A stretch of DNA of 64,000 bases from Spectribacter hydrogenoxidans (GTDB lineage Bacteria; Pseudomonadota; Gammaproteobacteria; Nevskiales; Salinisphaeraceae), in NCBI RefSeq assembly GCF_031846275.1, contig NZ_JAVRIB010000005.1, positions 1 through 64,000 on the forward strand, read 5' to 3'. Made by a program: the position numbers and the translations under genes. This document shows positions 1 through 6,956 of this stretch, piece after piece (position 1 is the stretch's first letter; every line of letters starts with the position of its first letter). The notes under the pieces were generated by a model. It saw only the letters and a program-made list of their open reading frames with translations. It did not search any database and was not told the DNA's origin.

Positions 1-479
1 GCTCGCGCCGATAGCTCCGGCGACGGAAGGACTGCTAGATCGCTCCCATGATCGATGTGGAGCGCATAGGGCGCGCTGCCTACACGCTTGTCATGGCGAT
101 TAAAGAACTCAATGTAGGTCGCGCCCAGCACAACGTGGGCGTTTGTTACCACCCGGCCATCGCCGATGTAGAAGCCGCTACCCTGGCCTATCTTTTTGCC
201 GTCATGGCCGTAAGCATTTAACGTTAGCGCACTGTCTAGTGCGGCCCGCACGTTTTCTGCCGCGTCATAGTTGCCAATATTGGCAGTCGAAGCAGAGGGT
301 TCATGATTTATTATTTTGGTTTCTTCTCCGTTTGACGGAGAATCTCCTCCCGATGTGGGCGACGTCACACAGGACGCTTGAATTAGCCCAGCAGCGCAAA
401 CAGTTGCCGCGCAGAGAATCTTTGACCACCTCCCAACGAAGGGCGCAGACGCATCGGTAATTCGCTGAAAATTACTCAC
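1..479 (-). CDS. Trypsin-like serine protease lipoprotein, N-terminal part (cut by window edge)
   Basis: The 159 visible codons start at a GTG at 477-479 and run off the left edge. An in-frame TAG lies a few codons upstream and no in-frame ATG exists, so GTG is the likely start, although no good ribosome site precedes it. A hydrophobic stretch (residues 21-36) ends in a lipobox-like LIQASC with Cys37, suggesting an outer- or inner-membrane lipoprotein facing the periplasm. A Ser/Thr/Gly/Glu-rich linker (38-75) follows. GSGFYIGDGRVVTNAHVV (100-117) is the S1/S1C protease signature, with catalytic His115, and SDLAVL supplies catalytic Asp147. The serine would lie outside the window. The base composition is visibly less GC-rich than the neighbours, which hints at transfer. 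The family call is firm; the substrate is unknown. Confidence 0.8.
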   Translation of the reverse strand, partial: MSNFQRITDASAPFVGRWSKILCAATVCAAGLIQASCVTSPTSGGDSPSNGEETKIINHEPSASTANIGNYDAAENVRAALDSALTLNAYGHDGKKIGQGSGFYIGDGRVVTNAHVVLGATYIEFFNRHDKRVGSAPYALHIDHGSDLAVLPSPELSAR

Positions 480-543
480 GAAGGTTAAAAACTAAAGTCA
501 AAATTAGTGCCTAAGTTTTGCTATCGGCATCAACCATACAAGC

Positions 544-1527
544 TTAAGCTACTCCGTCCTTCAAAACAGTCCTCCGCCGAAACTCATCCTCCGGAAACAC
601 CCGACCGGTCACCAGCGATTCGAAGATGTGATCGAACACCACGCCCGGCTTGCCGGCGGCGCGGCCGCTGCGGAAATAGGTGTGGCCCTTGGGGCTGTCG
701 TAGGCGGTGTTGACGTCGTCGCAGTCCACGGAGAAGACGTTCTTGCCGACGGCGTCCATGTCTTCCGGGCCGGTGTGGCCCAGGCGGCGGGAGGCCACCC
801 GGTTCTTCAGGTTGGCGGCCTTGCTGGCGCGCAGGGCGAGGTCGTCGCTGGCGAAGTAGACGGTGACGTTTCGTGACGCGTGGCCGATCAGCTCGCCGGG
901 GTTACCGGATTCCAGGGATTCGTTGACGATGTCGGCGGCCACCAGAAAGGTGTTGCGGAACAGCAGAGGCACGCCGCCGGCGAGGTCGTAGCGGTTCCAG
1001 GCGGCCAGGCTTTCGCGCAGCACGCGGTTGCCCATGGAGTGGGCCAGCACGTTGATGCGTTTCAGGCAGGGGTCGTCCTGGGGATTCTGTTTCGGGTCGT
1101 TCCGCCAGGCCAGGAATTTTTCCATGACGCGGGCCAGTGACAGGGCGCTGGCGTCGGCGGCCTTCTGGTCGTCCCAGTAGTCCTGGACGATGCCGTAGTC
1201 GTTGTCGCAGGGCCAGATGACGGGCAGGACGAGGATTTCCTTGGGCTTGCTGGCGTCGCACAGGGCCTGGAATTCGGCGGCGCCGGCGAATACGTCCTCC
1301 GGCAGGTTCGAGTAACCGTGGATGTAAACCAGGATCTGCCGGTAGTCGGCGTCCTTGAGCCGTTTCAGCAGTTCGGTGCTGCCGACTTCCTCGTGTTCTT
1401 CCAGGCCCTGGCGCTGGCAGAAGAACACGGAGTTGCTGGGCGCGTTGTTCTTCAGGTCGAACGTGAAGCGCCGGCCCACACGCGTGCGGATGCTCTGCGT
1501 GGGAAAGCGATTGGTGATGAACAGCAT
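544..1527 (-). CDS. DUF900-type alpha/beta hydrolase
   Basis: A 327-residue protein of the DUF900 alpha/beta-hydrolase group, probably a cytoplasmic esterase or lipase-like enzyme of unknown substrate. The oxyanion-side segment ILVYIHGYSN and the nucleophile elbow VLAHSMGNR are both present. A late Asp region and a His near the C-terminus (GHTYF) could complete the triad. There is no signal peptide. A GTG at 1534-1536 would add three residues, but the ATG at 1525-1527 has the better-spaced AAGGGG ribosome site. It is followed on the same strand only by the unrelated protease, so it may be monocistronic. Confidence 0.8.
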   Translation of the reverse strand: MLFITNRFPTQSIRTRVGRRFTFDLKNNAPSNSVFFCQRQGLEEHEEVGSTELLKRLKDADYRQILVYIHGYSNLPEDVFAGAAEFQALCDASKPKEILVLPVIWPCDNDYGIVQDYWDDQKAADASALSLARVMEKFLAWRNDPKQNPQDDPCLKRINVLAHSMGNRVLRESLAAWNRYDLAGGVPLLFRNTFLVAADIVNESLESGNPGELIGHASRNVTVYFASDDLALRASKAANLKNRVASRRLGHTGPEDMDAVGKNVFSVDCDDVNTAYDSPKGHTYFRSGRAAGKPGVVFDHIFESLVTGRVFPEDEFRRRTVLKDGVA

Positions 1528-1642
1528 GCCTCGCACCCCTTGCCGGCGCGCGGGCGCGCCGTGGTCCCCGCTTTCTTGTTAGCAGGCGGGGTGGGGGTAA
1601 CGCAACTCGGGGGCGCGTGATCAGACGTCTAAGTGACGCGCT

Positions 1643-1690
1643 GTTCCCTCTCTCTGGCTCTCTCCCGTGGGGAGAGAGGATGGCTCTGGT
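1643..1690. repeat. CCCTCTCC/GGGGAGAG hairpin repeat
   Basis: An imperfect inverted repeat of the CTCTCCC...GGGGAGAG type in the gap between the DUF900 hydrolase and the LpxO-like gene. The same motif recurs near 38260 and 63176, always between genes. It could act as a transcription-end hairpin or be a dispersed palindromic repeat. Confidence 0.55.
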
Positions 1691-1701
1691 TGGGCTTGGG
1701 G

Positions 1702-2679
1702 TTAGGCGAGGCCGGCGAGGACGGAGGCGGCGTAGATGGAGCCGATCAGCAGGCCGGACACGGCCAGCGCCAGGGTGGTGTTCACCGAGTACTTGATGGC
1801 GCGGTAGCGGCCGGGGTTGGTTTCCTTGAGGGTGCGCACGTTGGCCAGCGTGGGGGACACGCGGGCGAAGATGCTGTTGACCAGGCCGCGTTCGTCTTCC
1901 TCGGTGTTCGGCACCACGGTGGCGCGCATCAGGGCCTTATAGAAGAAGTTGATGATGCGGCCGACCACCCAGGTGGGGCGCTCCACGTCGCACATCAGGA
2001 TCAGGCGGTAGCGCTGGGCGTCGTTGTGGGCGTAGTGCAGATAGGTTTCGTCGAACAGCAGGTCGTCGCCGTCACGCCAGGAATAGTCGGTGCCGTCGAT
2101 GTTGATGTAGCAGGCGTTGTCGTTGGGCGTGGCCAGGCCGACGTGATACCGCAGCGACACCGCCACCGGATCGCAGTGGCGGGTGAGCTTGGAGCCCACC
2201 GGCAGCACCGAGAACATGGCGCCCTTCACCGTGGGCGCCTGCTTGAGGATTTCCAGCGTCTTCGGGCAGGCGGCCTGGGCCGAGCGGTGGGTGGTGCCGT
2301 ACCACTTGAGGTAGAACTTGCTCCAGCCGTACTTGTAGAAGGTGCGGAAGCCGATGTCGTAATAGGCGCTGGATTCCGGGTTGTTGGTCTGGTCGAACGC
2401 CTTGCTTTCGTACAGGGCCACCGCCTCGTCGCGGATGGTTTCCCAGTTGTCGCGGATCGGCGCCAGTTCCGGGTACTCGGTGGTGTCCATGATGGGCTTG
2501 CGGGCCCGCTTTTCCGTGAACAGGTAGAGCAGGCAGTTCAGCGGGCTGAAGATGGGCCAGCCCTTGCGCACGTACTCGCCGAAGCTGGCGTAGCGCTCCT
2601 CGCCCCGCACGCGGTAGACGTAGAACATCGACCCGAGAATGAAGGCGAAAACGGCGAATGTGGTGAGTGCGACAACCAT
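1702..2679 (-). CDS. LpxO-like aspartyl/asparaginyl beta-hydroxylase family protein
   Basis: A 325-residue Fe(II)/2-oxoglutarate dioxygenase of the aspartyl/asparaginyl beta-hydroxylase family. Relatives include LpxO, which 2-hydroxylates lipid A acyl chains at the inner membrane. An N-terminal membrane anchor (about residues 3-22) precedes the catalytic domain. Iron-ligand candidates are the HxD in LTRHCDP, followed by RYHVGL, and a distal His in ETYLHYAHND. A second hydrophobic segment lies at the C-terminus (about 300-322). The start is supported by GAGGAA seven bases upstream. A perfect 16-bp palindrome 47-62 bases upstream suggests TetR-type control. Lipid A is the likeliest substrate by family, but another acyl or peptide substrate is possible. 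Confidence 0.8.
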   Translation of the reverse strand: MVVALTTFAVFAFILGSMFYVYRVRGEERYASFGEYVRKGWPIFSPLNCLLYLFTEKRARKPIMDTTEYPELAPIRDNWETIRDEAVALYESKAFDQTNNPESSAYYDIGFRTFYKYGWSKFYLKWYGTTHRSAQAACPKTLEILKQAPTVKGAMFSVLPVGSKLTRHCDPVAVSLRYHVGLATPNDNACYINIDGTDYSWRDGDDLLFDETYLHYAHNDAQRYRLILMCDVERPTWVVGRIINFFYKALMRATVVPNTEEDERGLVNSIFARVSPTLANVRTLKETNPGRYRAIKYSVNTTLALAVSGLLIGSIYAASVLAGLA

Positions 2680-2725
2680 GGTGATTCCTCGCTGCCCGGG
2701 GCGGCCGGACGTCCCGTCGTAACGG

Positions 2726-2741
2726 CTGATCGATCGATCAG
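2726..2741. promoter_or_regulatory. 16-bp perfect palindrome, candidate TetR-type operator
   Basis: CTGATCGATCGATCAG is a perfect palindrome 47-62 bases upstream of the LpxO-like start codon, with flanking A/T that extends the symmetry imperfectly. TGATCGATCGATCA is typical in shape for TetR-family operators. No cognate regulator is adjacent. Confidence 0.45.
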
Positions 2742-2806
2742 TTTACCAGAATGCGGCCGAAGCGGCCTGTTTTTGCCATTGGCGGTGCTGCGATCCGGGG
2801 TGACCC

Positions 2807-2860
2807 GGCGGCTTGAAAGCCGCCCTACGGTCGATTGCCGTAGGGCGCCATTCATGGCGC
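2807..2860. repeat. REP-like palindrome (GGCGGCTTGAAAGCCGCC family)
   Basis: GGCGGCTTGAAAGCCGCC followed by CTACGG. The end GCCCTACGG (2822-2830) pairs perfectly with CCGTAGGGC (2838-2846), and a second inverted repeat, GCGCCATTCATGGCGC, follows at 2845-2860. Related copies occur at 2892 and 3848. Confidence 0.7.
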
Positions 2861-2891
2861 CTGGTCAATACGCCGTTTCCTGCTCAAGCGC

Positions 2892-2914
2892 GGCGGCTTG
2901 AAAGCCGCCTTACG
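2892..2914. repeat. REP-like palindrome, second copy
   Basis: GGCGGCTTGAAAGCCGCC plus TTACGG. The copy overlaps the stop codon (2910-2912) of the GNAT gene, so the repeat forms the end of that reading frame and may serve as its 3' hairpin. Confidence 0.65.
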
Positions 2915-3518
2915 GGTCGTTCGGGCGCAACGGCCGGGTCCAGAACATCAGCGGCTTTTCGGTTTCCTCGTCGGCGCCGACATCCGGCCAGGCGTAGTGG
3001 GCCATCACATCCGGCCGGGGCGTGTAGCCGCGGCTGCGCCAGAACTCGTCCAGCGGCTTGTAGTTCGCCGGGCGGGCGGGATGATCGGCCGGCCGCTGCA
3101 CGGCGCAGAAGCAGGTGGTGTCGAAACCGCCCTGCTCGGCCGCCCAGGTTTCGCGCTCGTCGAAGAAGCGATGGCCGAGGCCGCGGCCGCGATACTCGGG
3201 CAGCAGGATGGACTCGCCGAAATAGAACACCCGCTCGGGATCGAACCCGGCCTGTTCCAGCGGCGCCCGGAAGGCGGCTTCCTCGTCCACCAGCGGCAGC
3301 GCGGTGGTGGCGCCCACCAGGTGCTCGCCGTCGAATACCAGGAACGCCAGCGAGCGCTCGGCGTTGACGTAGGTTTTCAGGTAGTCGCGTTCGTAGTCGA
3401 GGTCGCCGTCGTACAGGTAGGGCCACTCGCGGAACACGCGGATGCGCAGGGCTGCCAGCGGTTCGATGCGGGTGGCGATGTCCTCGCCGTGTCGGCACTC
3501 GAAAACCAGGTCACTCAT
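2910..3518 (-). CDS. GNAT-family N-acetyltransferase
   Basis: A 202-residue protein with a GNAT fold. The acetyl-CoA pyrophosphate-binding motif is YRGRGLGHRFF, preceded by the beta-4 strand FYFGESILLPEY. It ends in a Pro/Arg-rich tail. The frame is open well upstream, but the ATG at 3516-3518 (MSDLVFEC) begins the recognisable domain, so the longer version is unlikely. The substrate is unknown. It sits among lipid and envelope genes without evident operon partners, and its stop lies in a REP-like element. Confidence 0.8.
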   Translation of the reverse strand: MSDLVFECRHGEDIATRIEPLAALRIRVFREWPYLYDGDLDYERDYLKTYVNAERSLAFLVFDGEHLVGATTALPLVDEEAAFRAPLEQAGFDPERVFYFGESILLPEYRGRGLGHRFFDERETWAAEQGGFDTTCFCAVQRPADHPARPANYKPLDEFWRSRGYTPRPDVMAHYAWPDVGADEETEKPLMFWTRPLRPNDP

Positions 3519-3585
3519 CAATCGGCCGGTCGCGAAAAACGGCCGCCGATGATAACGCGCCAGCCGCCGGTCGCGGGTGCCGGCG

Positions 3586-3759
3586 CTACCGGTCCGGCAA
3601 CAGGCTGGGCATTTCCACCCAGTTCCAGCCGGGGGCCGCGCGTTCGGCATCCACGCCAACCTGATGGGCCTGCTGGCCGGTCAGCGCGATGGCTAGCAGC
3701 GCGGCGCTGAATACCAGAACGGGCATGACGGGTCGGCGGATGTGGGCGGGTGCGCTCAT
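3586..3759 (-). CDS. Small single-pass membrane peptide (57 aa)
   Basis: A 57-residue hypothetical with one hydrophobic helix (about residues 11-30, VMPVLVFSAALLAIALTG) and a short polar tail ending in WNWVEMPSLLPDR. GAGGAATTGATC places a good ribosome site before the ATG at 3757-3759. The tail may be periplasmic, or the helix may be an uncleaved signal. No family is recognised. It lies between the GNAT gene and a REP copy. Confidence 0.5.
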   Translation of the reverse strand: MSAPAHIRRPVMPVLVFSAALLAIALTGQQAHQVGVDAERAAPGWNWVEMPSLLPDR

Positions 3760-3847
3760 GATCAATTCCTCGTCCGGGATAACGCTATGTCGGTTATCGG
3801 TCGAGGACGGACAAGTTGAAGGGGCAGGCCCGGGCGGCAGCTCCACA

Positions 3848-3871
3848 GGCAGCTTGAAAGCCGCCCTACGG
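3848..3871. repeat. REP-like palindrome, third copy
   Basis: GGCAGCTTGAAAGCCGCC plus CTACGG, one mismatch from the copies at 2807 and 2892. It lies between the DUF1329 terminator and the small membrane peptide. Confidence 0.6.
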
Positions 3872-3898
3872 CGTGATCCGGTGACAAGCGACGGGCAC

Positions 3899-3927
3899 AA
3901 AAAAACCGCGGGCCCGAAGGCCCGCGG
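3899..3927 (-). terminator. Rho-independent terminator of the first DUF1329 gene
   Basis: On the minus strand CCGCGGGCC-TTCG-GGCCCGCGG is followed directly by a run of seven T. The stem is nine base pairs with a stable tetraloop, a few dozen bases past the DUF1329 stop. Confidence 0.85.
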
Positions 3928-3957
3928 CTGATCGTCACGACGTTTGTCGTGTTGCGC

Positions 3958-5337
3958 TTATCGCGTTGTCCGCCGCTTGAGCGTCTGCGGCGAGAAGTGG
4001 CGGTCTTCGTAGGTCACCGAGAAGTCGTTGGGCTGACCTTCGTTGGTCATCGCGGTGGAGAAGTACAACCCGGACTGCAGGTCGTAGATCAGTTCCGGCG
4101 CACCGCCCACGAACTGGCCCGTGGGCAGATGCACGTTGGCCGCTTCCTGGAACTTCCACAGTTCGTCGCGGTTGTCGTAGGCGTCCACGGCGACGATGTT
4201 CCAGCCGTCTTCGTCGATGTAGAAGGTCCGGCGCTTGAACTGGTGGCTGGTGCCGTCACGCAGGGTGGCGTCGACCACCCACACGCGGTGCAGTTCGTAG
4301 CGCATCAGGTCCTGGTTGATGTATTTGTCACCCAGCAGGTCGTCGGCGTAGGTGAGGTCGGGCTGGTTGATGGCGTAGTTGTTGTAGGGGATGAGCATTT
4401 CTTTCTTGCCCACCAGTTTGTAGTCGTAACGGTCCATGGCGCCGTTGTACATGTCGACCTGGTCGTAGAACTGCTGGCCGTCGGTGCCCTCGTAGGGGTT
4501 GTCGTAGGCGACGTTGGGGGCACGGCGAACACGGCGAAGCCCGGTGTTGTACAGCCAGGCGGAGCGATACCCGACGTGTTCCCAGGCCAGCAGGAAGCCG
4601 CCGGCGTTACGCGGCGGGGCCAGGGTTTCGGACAGGTAGTAGATCATGATGTCGTCCTGGTCATCGATGATGACCCGGTCATCATTGAGCAGGGTGTAGG
4701 GGAATTTGACTTCTTCGACCAGTTTGGTGATCTGGGTGTCGCCGTCCTGCTGGACGATGGCCTGGTCGTTGTTGCGGCGCACGTGTTCCCCGCGCCAGCG
4801 AAGGCGGTGATTCCACATGACTTCGGTGCCGGTCTTGGGAATGGGGAAGGGAAAGCCAAGCTCGGCGTTACGCAGGCAGTCGTTGCAGCCGTCCAGGGTG
4901 GTGGTGGTGGCGTTCTGCTTGGTGAATTTGTAGATGTTTTCCGGGTAGCCGACGTTCCGGTGCGTGGGGTACACCTGCATCTTGTAGTTGGGGTAGAGCT
5001 CGAACATGGCCTTGTGGCCTTCGGTGAGCTTGTCGGCGTGTTCCTGGTAGTTGTCCGCGGTGATCACTAGCCGCGGCTCTTCTTCCAGAAGCTTGGCAAT
5101 GGTGTCGGGGTAGTTCTCGGCGGTGACGTCCAGACCGCTGAGCTTGCCTTTCTGCGGCCAGGGGTCCCAGGCGGGGATGGTGCCGGCGTCGTTGCCGGCC
5201 TTGGTGGCGCCCACCGGGGTCAGCTCACCGCCCAGCTTGGATGCTTCGCTTTCGGGGACCTTGGCGAACGACGTGTTTGCCGCGCCGACCAGGGCCAACG
5301 CGGCGCCCAGCGCCGCTGCGTGCTTGAAATGCGTCAT
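3958..5337 (-). CDS. DUF1329 periplasmic protein (LolA/LolB-superfamily-like), copy 1
   Basis: A 459-residue exported protein with a Sec signal (residues 1-25, ending NTSFA). The start ATG at 5335-5337 is chosen because GGAGGT lies eight bases upstream and the signal peptide begins there. DUF1329 proteins are grouped by fold with LolA/LolB lipid carriers and usually occur with DUF1302 barrels, so a periplasmic lipid-shuttle role is a reasonable inference. Characteristic family stretches include KLGGELTPVGA near the mature N-terminus and the ELHRVWVVDATLRDGTSH block. A CxxC pair (Cys151, Cys154) is absent from the second copy at 15724. The gene ends in a strong terminator. It is separated from the first DUF1302 gene by about 4.5 kb. 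Confidence 0.85.
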   Translation of the reverse strand: MTHFKHAAALGAALALVGAANTSFAKVPESEASKLGGELTPVGATKAGNDAGTIPAWDPWPQKGKLSGLDVTAENYPDTIAKLLEEEPRLVITADNYQEHADKLTEGHKAMFELYPNYKMQVYPTHRNVGYPENIYKFTKQNATTTTLDGCNDCLRNAELGFPFPIPKTGTEVMWNHRLRWRGEHVRRNNDQAIVQQDGDTQITKLVEEVKFPYTLLNDDRVIIDDQDDIMIYYLSETLAPPRNAGGFLLAWEHVGYRSAWLYNTGLRRVRRAPNVAYDNPYEGTDGQQFYDQVDMYNGAMDRYDYKLVGKKEMLIPYNNYAINQPDLTYADDLLGDKYINQDLMRYELHRVWVVDATLRDGTSHQFKRRTFYIDEDGWNIVAVDAYDNRDELWKFQEAANVHLPTGQFVGGAPELIYDLQSGLYFSTAMTNEGQPNDFSVTYEDRHFSPQTLKRRTTR

Positions 5338-5451
5338 GTATCGATTTACCTCCGGACGTATCTGCCCATCTCGATGGAATGCCATTTGGCGCCGCTGTGA
5401 GCGCGGCTCGTTTATCATTGAATTCAGCAAGAACTCTATCCCGATACGAAT

Positions 5452-6408
5452 TTGATTGCCAGCAGGATTCACCGTCAGGCGGGCCTTCTGGCGGTCGCAG
5501 GAACGTTCATGTCCCCGGTATCCGCAGCGGATTCAGGTTCCGCGACTCACAAGGTTCTGACCGCCCCGGATGGCGGTCGGTTCAACCTGACGCGCGTCAT
5601 CCCCGCCCGGCCCCGCGCCGCCGTGGTGATGCTGCCCGGCATGTTCACCGGCCGGCGGTTCTGGCTGTCAGACCAGGGCGTGGGGCTGGCGGCGTTCCTG
5701 GCCGACGCCGGCTTTGCCGTTTACATCGTGGAGCGCCGGGGCGTGGGCGCCACCCGGGGCGATGCGGGCACCGGCCGCGCCGGCTTTACCGAACACGTGC
5801 AGCATGACCTGCCGCTGGTTCAGTCGCTGGTGGCACAGGAACAAACCGGCCCGGTGTTCTGGATCGGTCACTCCTTCGGCGGCGTGCTGGCGGCCCGAGC
5901 AGTAGCCACCACCCTGCGCGCCGATCAGGTGGCCGGGCTGGTGCTGTTTGCCACCCAGTTCGAGGTGGGCAAGCGGGGGCTGGATTTCCCCGGCAACCTG
6001 TTCGCCCGCGGCGTGGCCCGGCTACTGGGACGCGTGCCGGCCCGCTGGGTGGGCCTGGGACCGGAGGACGAATCCCCCGCCACCATGACCGACGCCGGCC
6101 GCATGGTGGCCGACGGGCGACGGTAACCCGAACTGCGGGAACAGCTCGGCCGGCTGACCCAGCCGACGCTGGCCATCGTTGGCGCCGGCGACCGGGTGGA
6201 CCCGCCCGAGGGCTGCGAACGCTTCATCGGCCACTTCGCCAGCACCGACCGGACGTTCCTGAAGGCCGGCACCCACAACGGCTTCGAGGTGGATTTCGAC
6301 CATCCCGGCATCGTGATCAGCAAACCCGCCCGCGCGCAGATCTGGCCGCTGGTGCGCGACTGGCTGGACGCGCGCTGCGCTACTCGTAGTGCGTCCAGAG
6401 CCCGATGA
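5452..6408 (+). pseudogene. Exported alpha/beta hydrolase interrupted by one in-frame TAA
   Basis: One reading frame encodes a complete alpha/beta hydrolase except for a TAA at 6124-6126. Before the stop: a signal-like N-terminus (TTG start at 5452, or ATG at 5509 with AGGAA upstream), VVMLPGMFTGRRFW, and the nucleophile elbow IGHSFGG. After the stop, in the same frame, come the acid region IVGAGDRVDP and the catalytic His region THNGFEVDFDHPG. The stop separates Ser from Asp/His, so the 224-residue upstream product would lack a triad. The context RR-stop-PELREQL suggests an original Tyr (TAC to TAA). It may be a recent nonsense mutation or a sequencing error. Its 3' end overlaps the convergent toxin gene by 29 bases. 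Confidence 0.75.
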
Positions 6409-6646
6409 CCTTGACCACCTGCTCTTCCTCGAGGACCTGATACACCAGCCGATGCTGGATGTTGATGCGGCGGGACAGCGCGCCGCTCAGGTCACCCACC
6501 AGACGCTCGTAGGGCGGCGGCGTCTGATACGGGTTCTCGGCGATCAGGTCCAGCAGCGCCTGAGCATTCGCCTTCAGGCCGGAGCGGGCGAGCTTCCTGG
6601 CGTCCTTGCGGGCCTGTTTGGTGTAGACCAGCCGCCAGCTCACCAA
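6380..6646 (-). CDS. yoeB: Txe/YoeB-family toxin (mRNA interferase)
   Basis: An 88-residue RelE-superfamily toxin of the Txe/YoeB group, expected to cleave mRNA on the ribosome. YTKQARKDARKLARSG near the N-terminus, PPYERLVGDLSGALSRRI in the middle and the C-terminal HRLVYQV...IGLWTHYE match the family layout, including the C-terminal His-Tyr. The start codon overlaps the end of the upstream antitoxin gene by seven bases (6640-6646), the usual translational coupling. The 3' end runs into the end of the interrupted hydrolase. Confidence 0.88.
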   Translation of the reverse strand: MVSWRLVYTKQARKDARKLARSGLKANAQALLDLIAENPYQTPPPYERLVGDLSGALSRRINIQHRLVYQVLEEEQVVKVIGLWTHYE

Positions 6647-6882
6647 TCCAGCTCGGCATCACAATCGGATACCGGCGTTGCCAGCCCTTCGCGTATCGAT
6701 TCACGCATGCCGGGCACGCTCAGCAGATAGAGCGTTTCCTGCACCGCATTCCAGTCGGCCTCGGATACCAGCACGGCGTTGTTGCGCTTGCCGGTAATGC
6801 GCACCGGCTCGTGCGAGTCGGCCGTCTCGTCGATCAGGCGGTAGAGGTTGGCGCGGGCGTCGCTGGCGGTCAGGGAACCCAT
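6640..6882 (-). CDS. yefM: YefM/Phd-family antitoxin
   Basis: An 80-residue antitoxin. The N-terminal DNA-binding region (LTASDARANLYRLIDE, then EPVRITGKRNNAVLVSEADW) is typical of Phd/YefM, and the acidic C-terminal tail (VSDCDAELDW) would wrap the toxin. It is first in the operon, as usual for these pairs. A perfect 14-bp inverted repeat lies 24-57 bases upstream and is the likely autoregulatory operator. Confidence 0.88.
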   Translation of the reverse strand: MGSLTASDARANLYRLIDETADSHEPVRITGKRNNAVLVSEADWNAVQETLYLLSVPGMRESIREGLATPVSDCDAELDW

Positions 6883-6905
6883 GATCGGCTCCGATTAGGT
6901 GAGAC

Positions 6906-6939
6906 TGCGTTAGCGTACGATTTGACGTACGCTAACGCA
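6906..6939. promoter_or_regulatory. Perfect inverted repeat upstream of yefM-yoeB, candidate operator
   Basis: TGCGTTAGCGTACG-atttga-CGTACGCTAACGCA is a perfect 14-bp inverted repeat with a six-base spacer, between the fabG stop (6957) and the antitoxin start (6882). Autoregulated YefM/YoeB operons carry long palindromes at the promoter, so an operator is favoured. It could also act as the fabG transcription-end hairpin, but no T-run follows. Confidence 0.6.
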
Positions 6940-6956
6940 ACACCGCACCGCCCGCA

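Noticed and set aside
1633..2901. Long plus-strand frame opposite the LpxO-like gene
   Set aside because: Val/Gly/His-rich shadow of the minus-strand hydroxylase, with no family motif.
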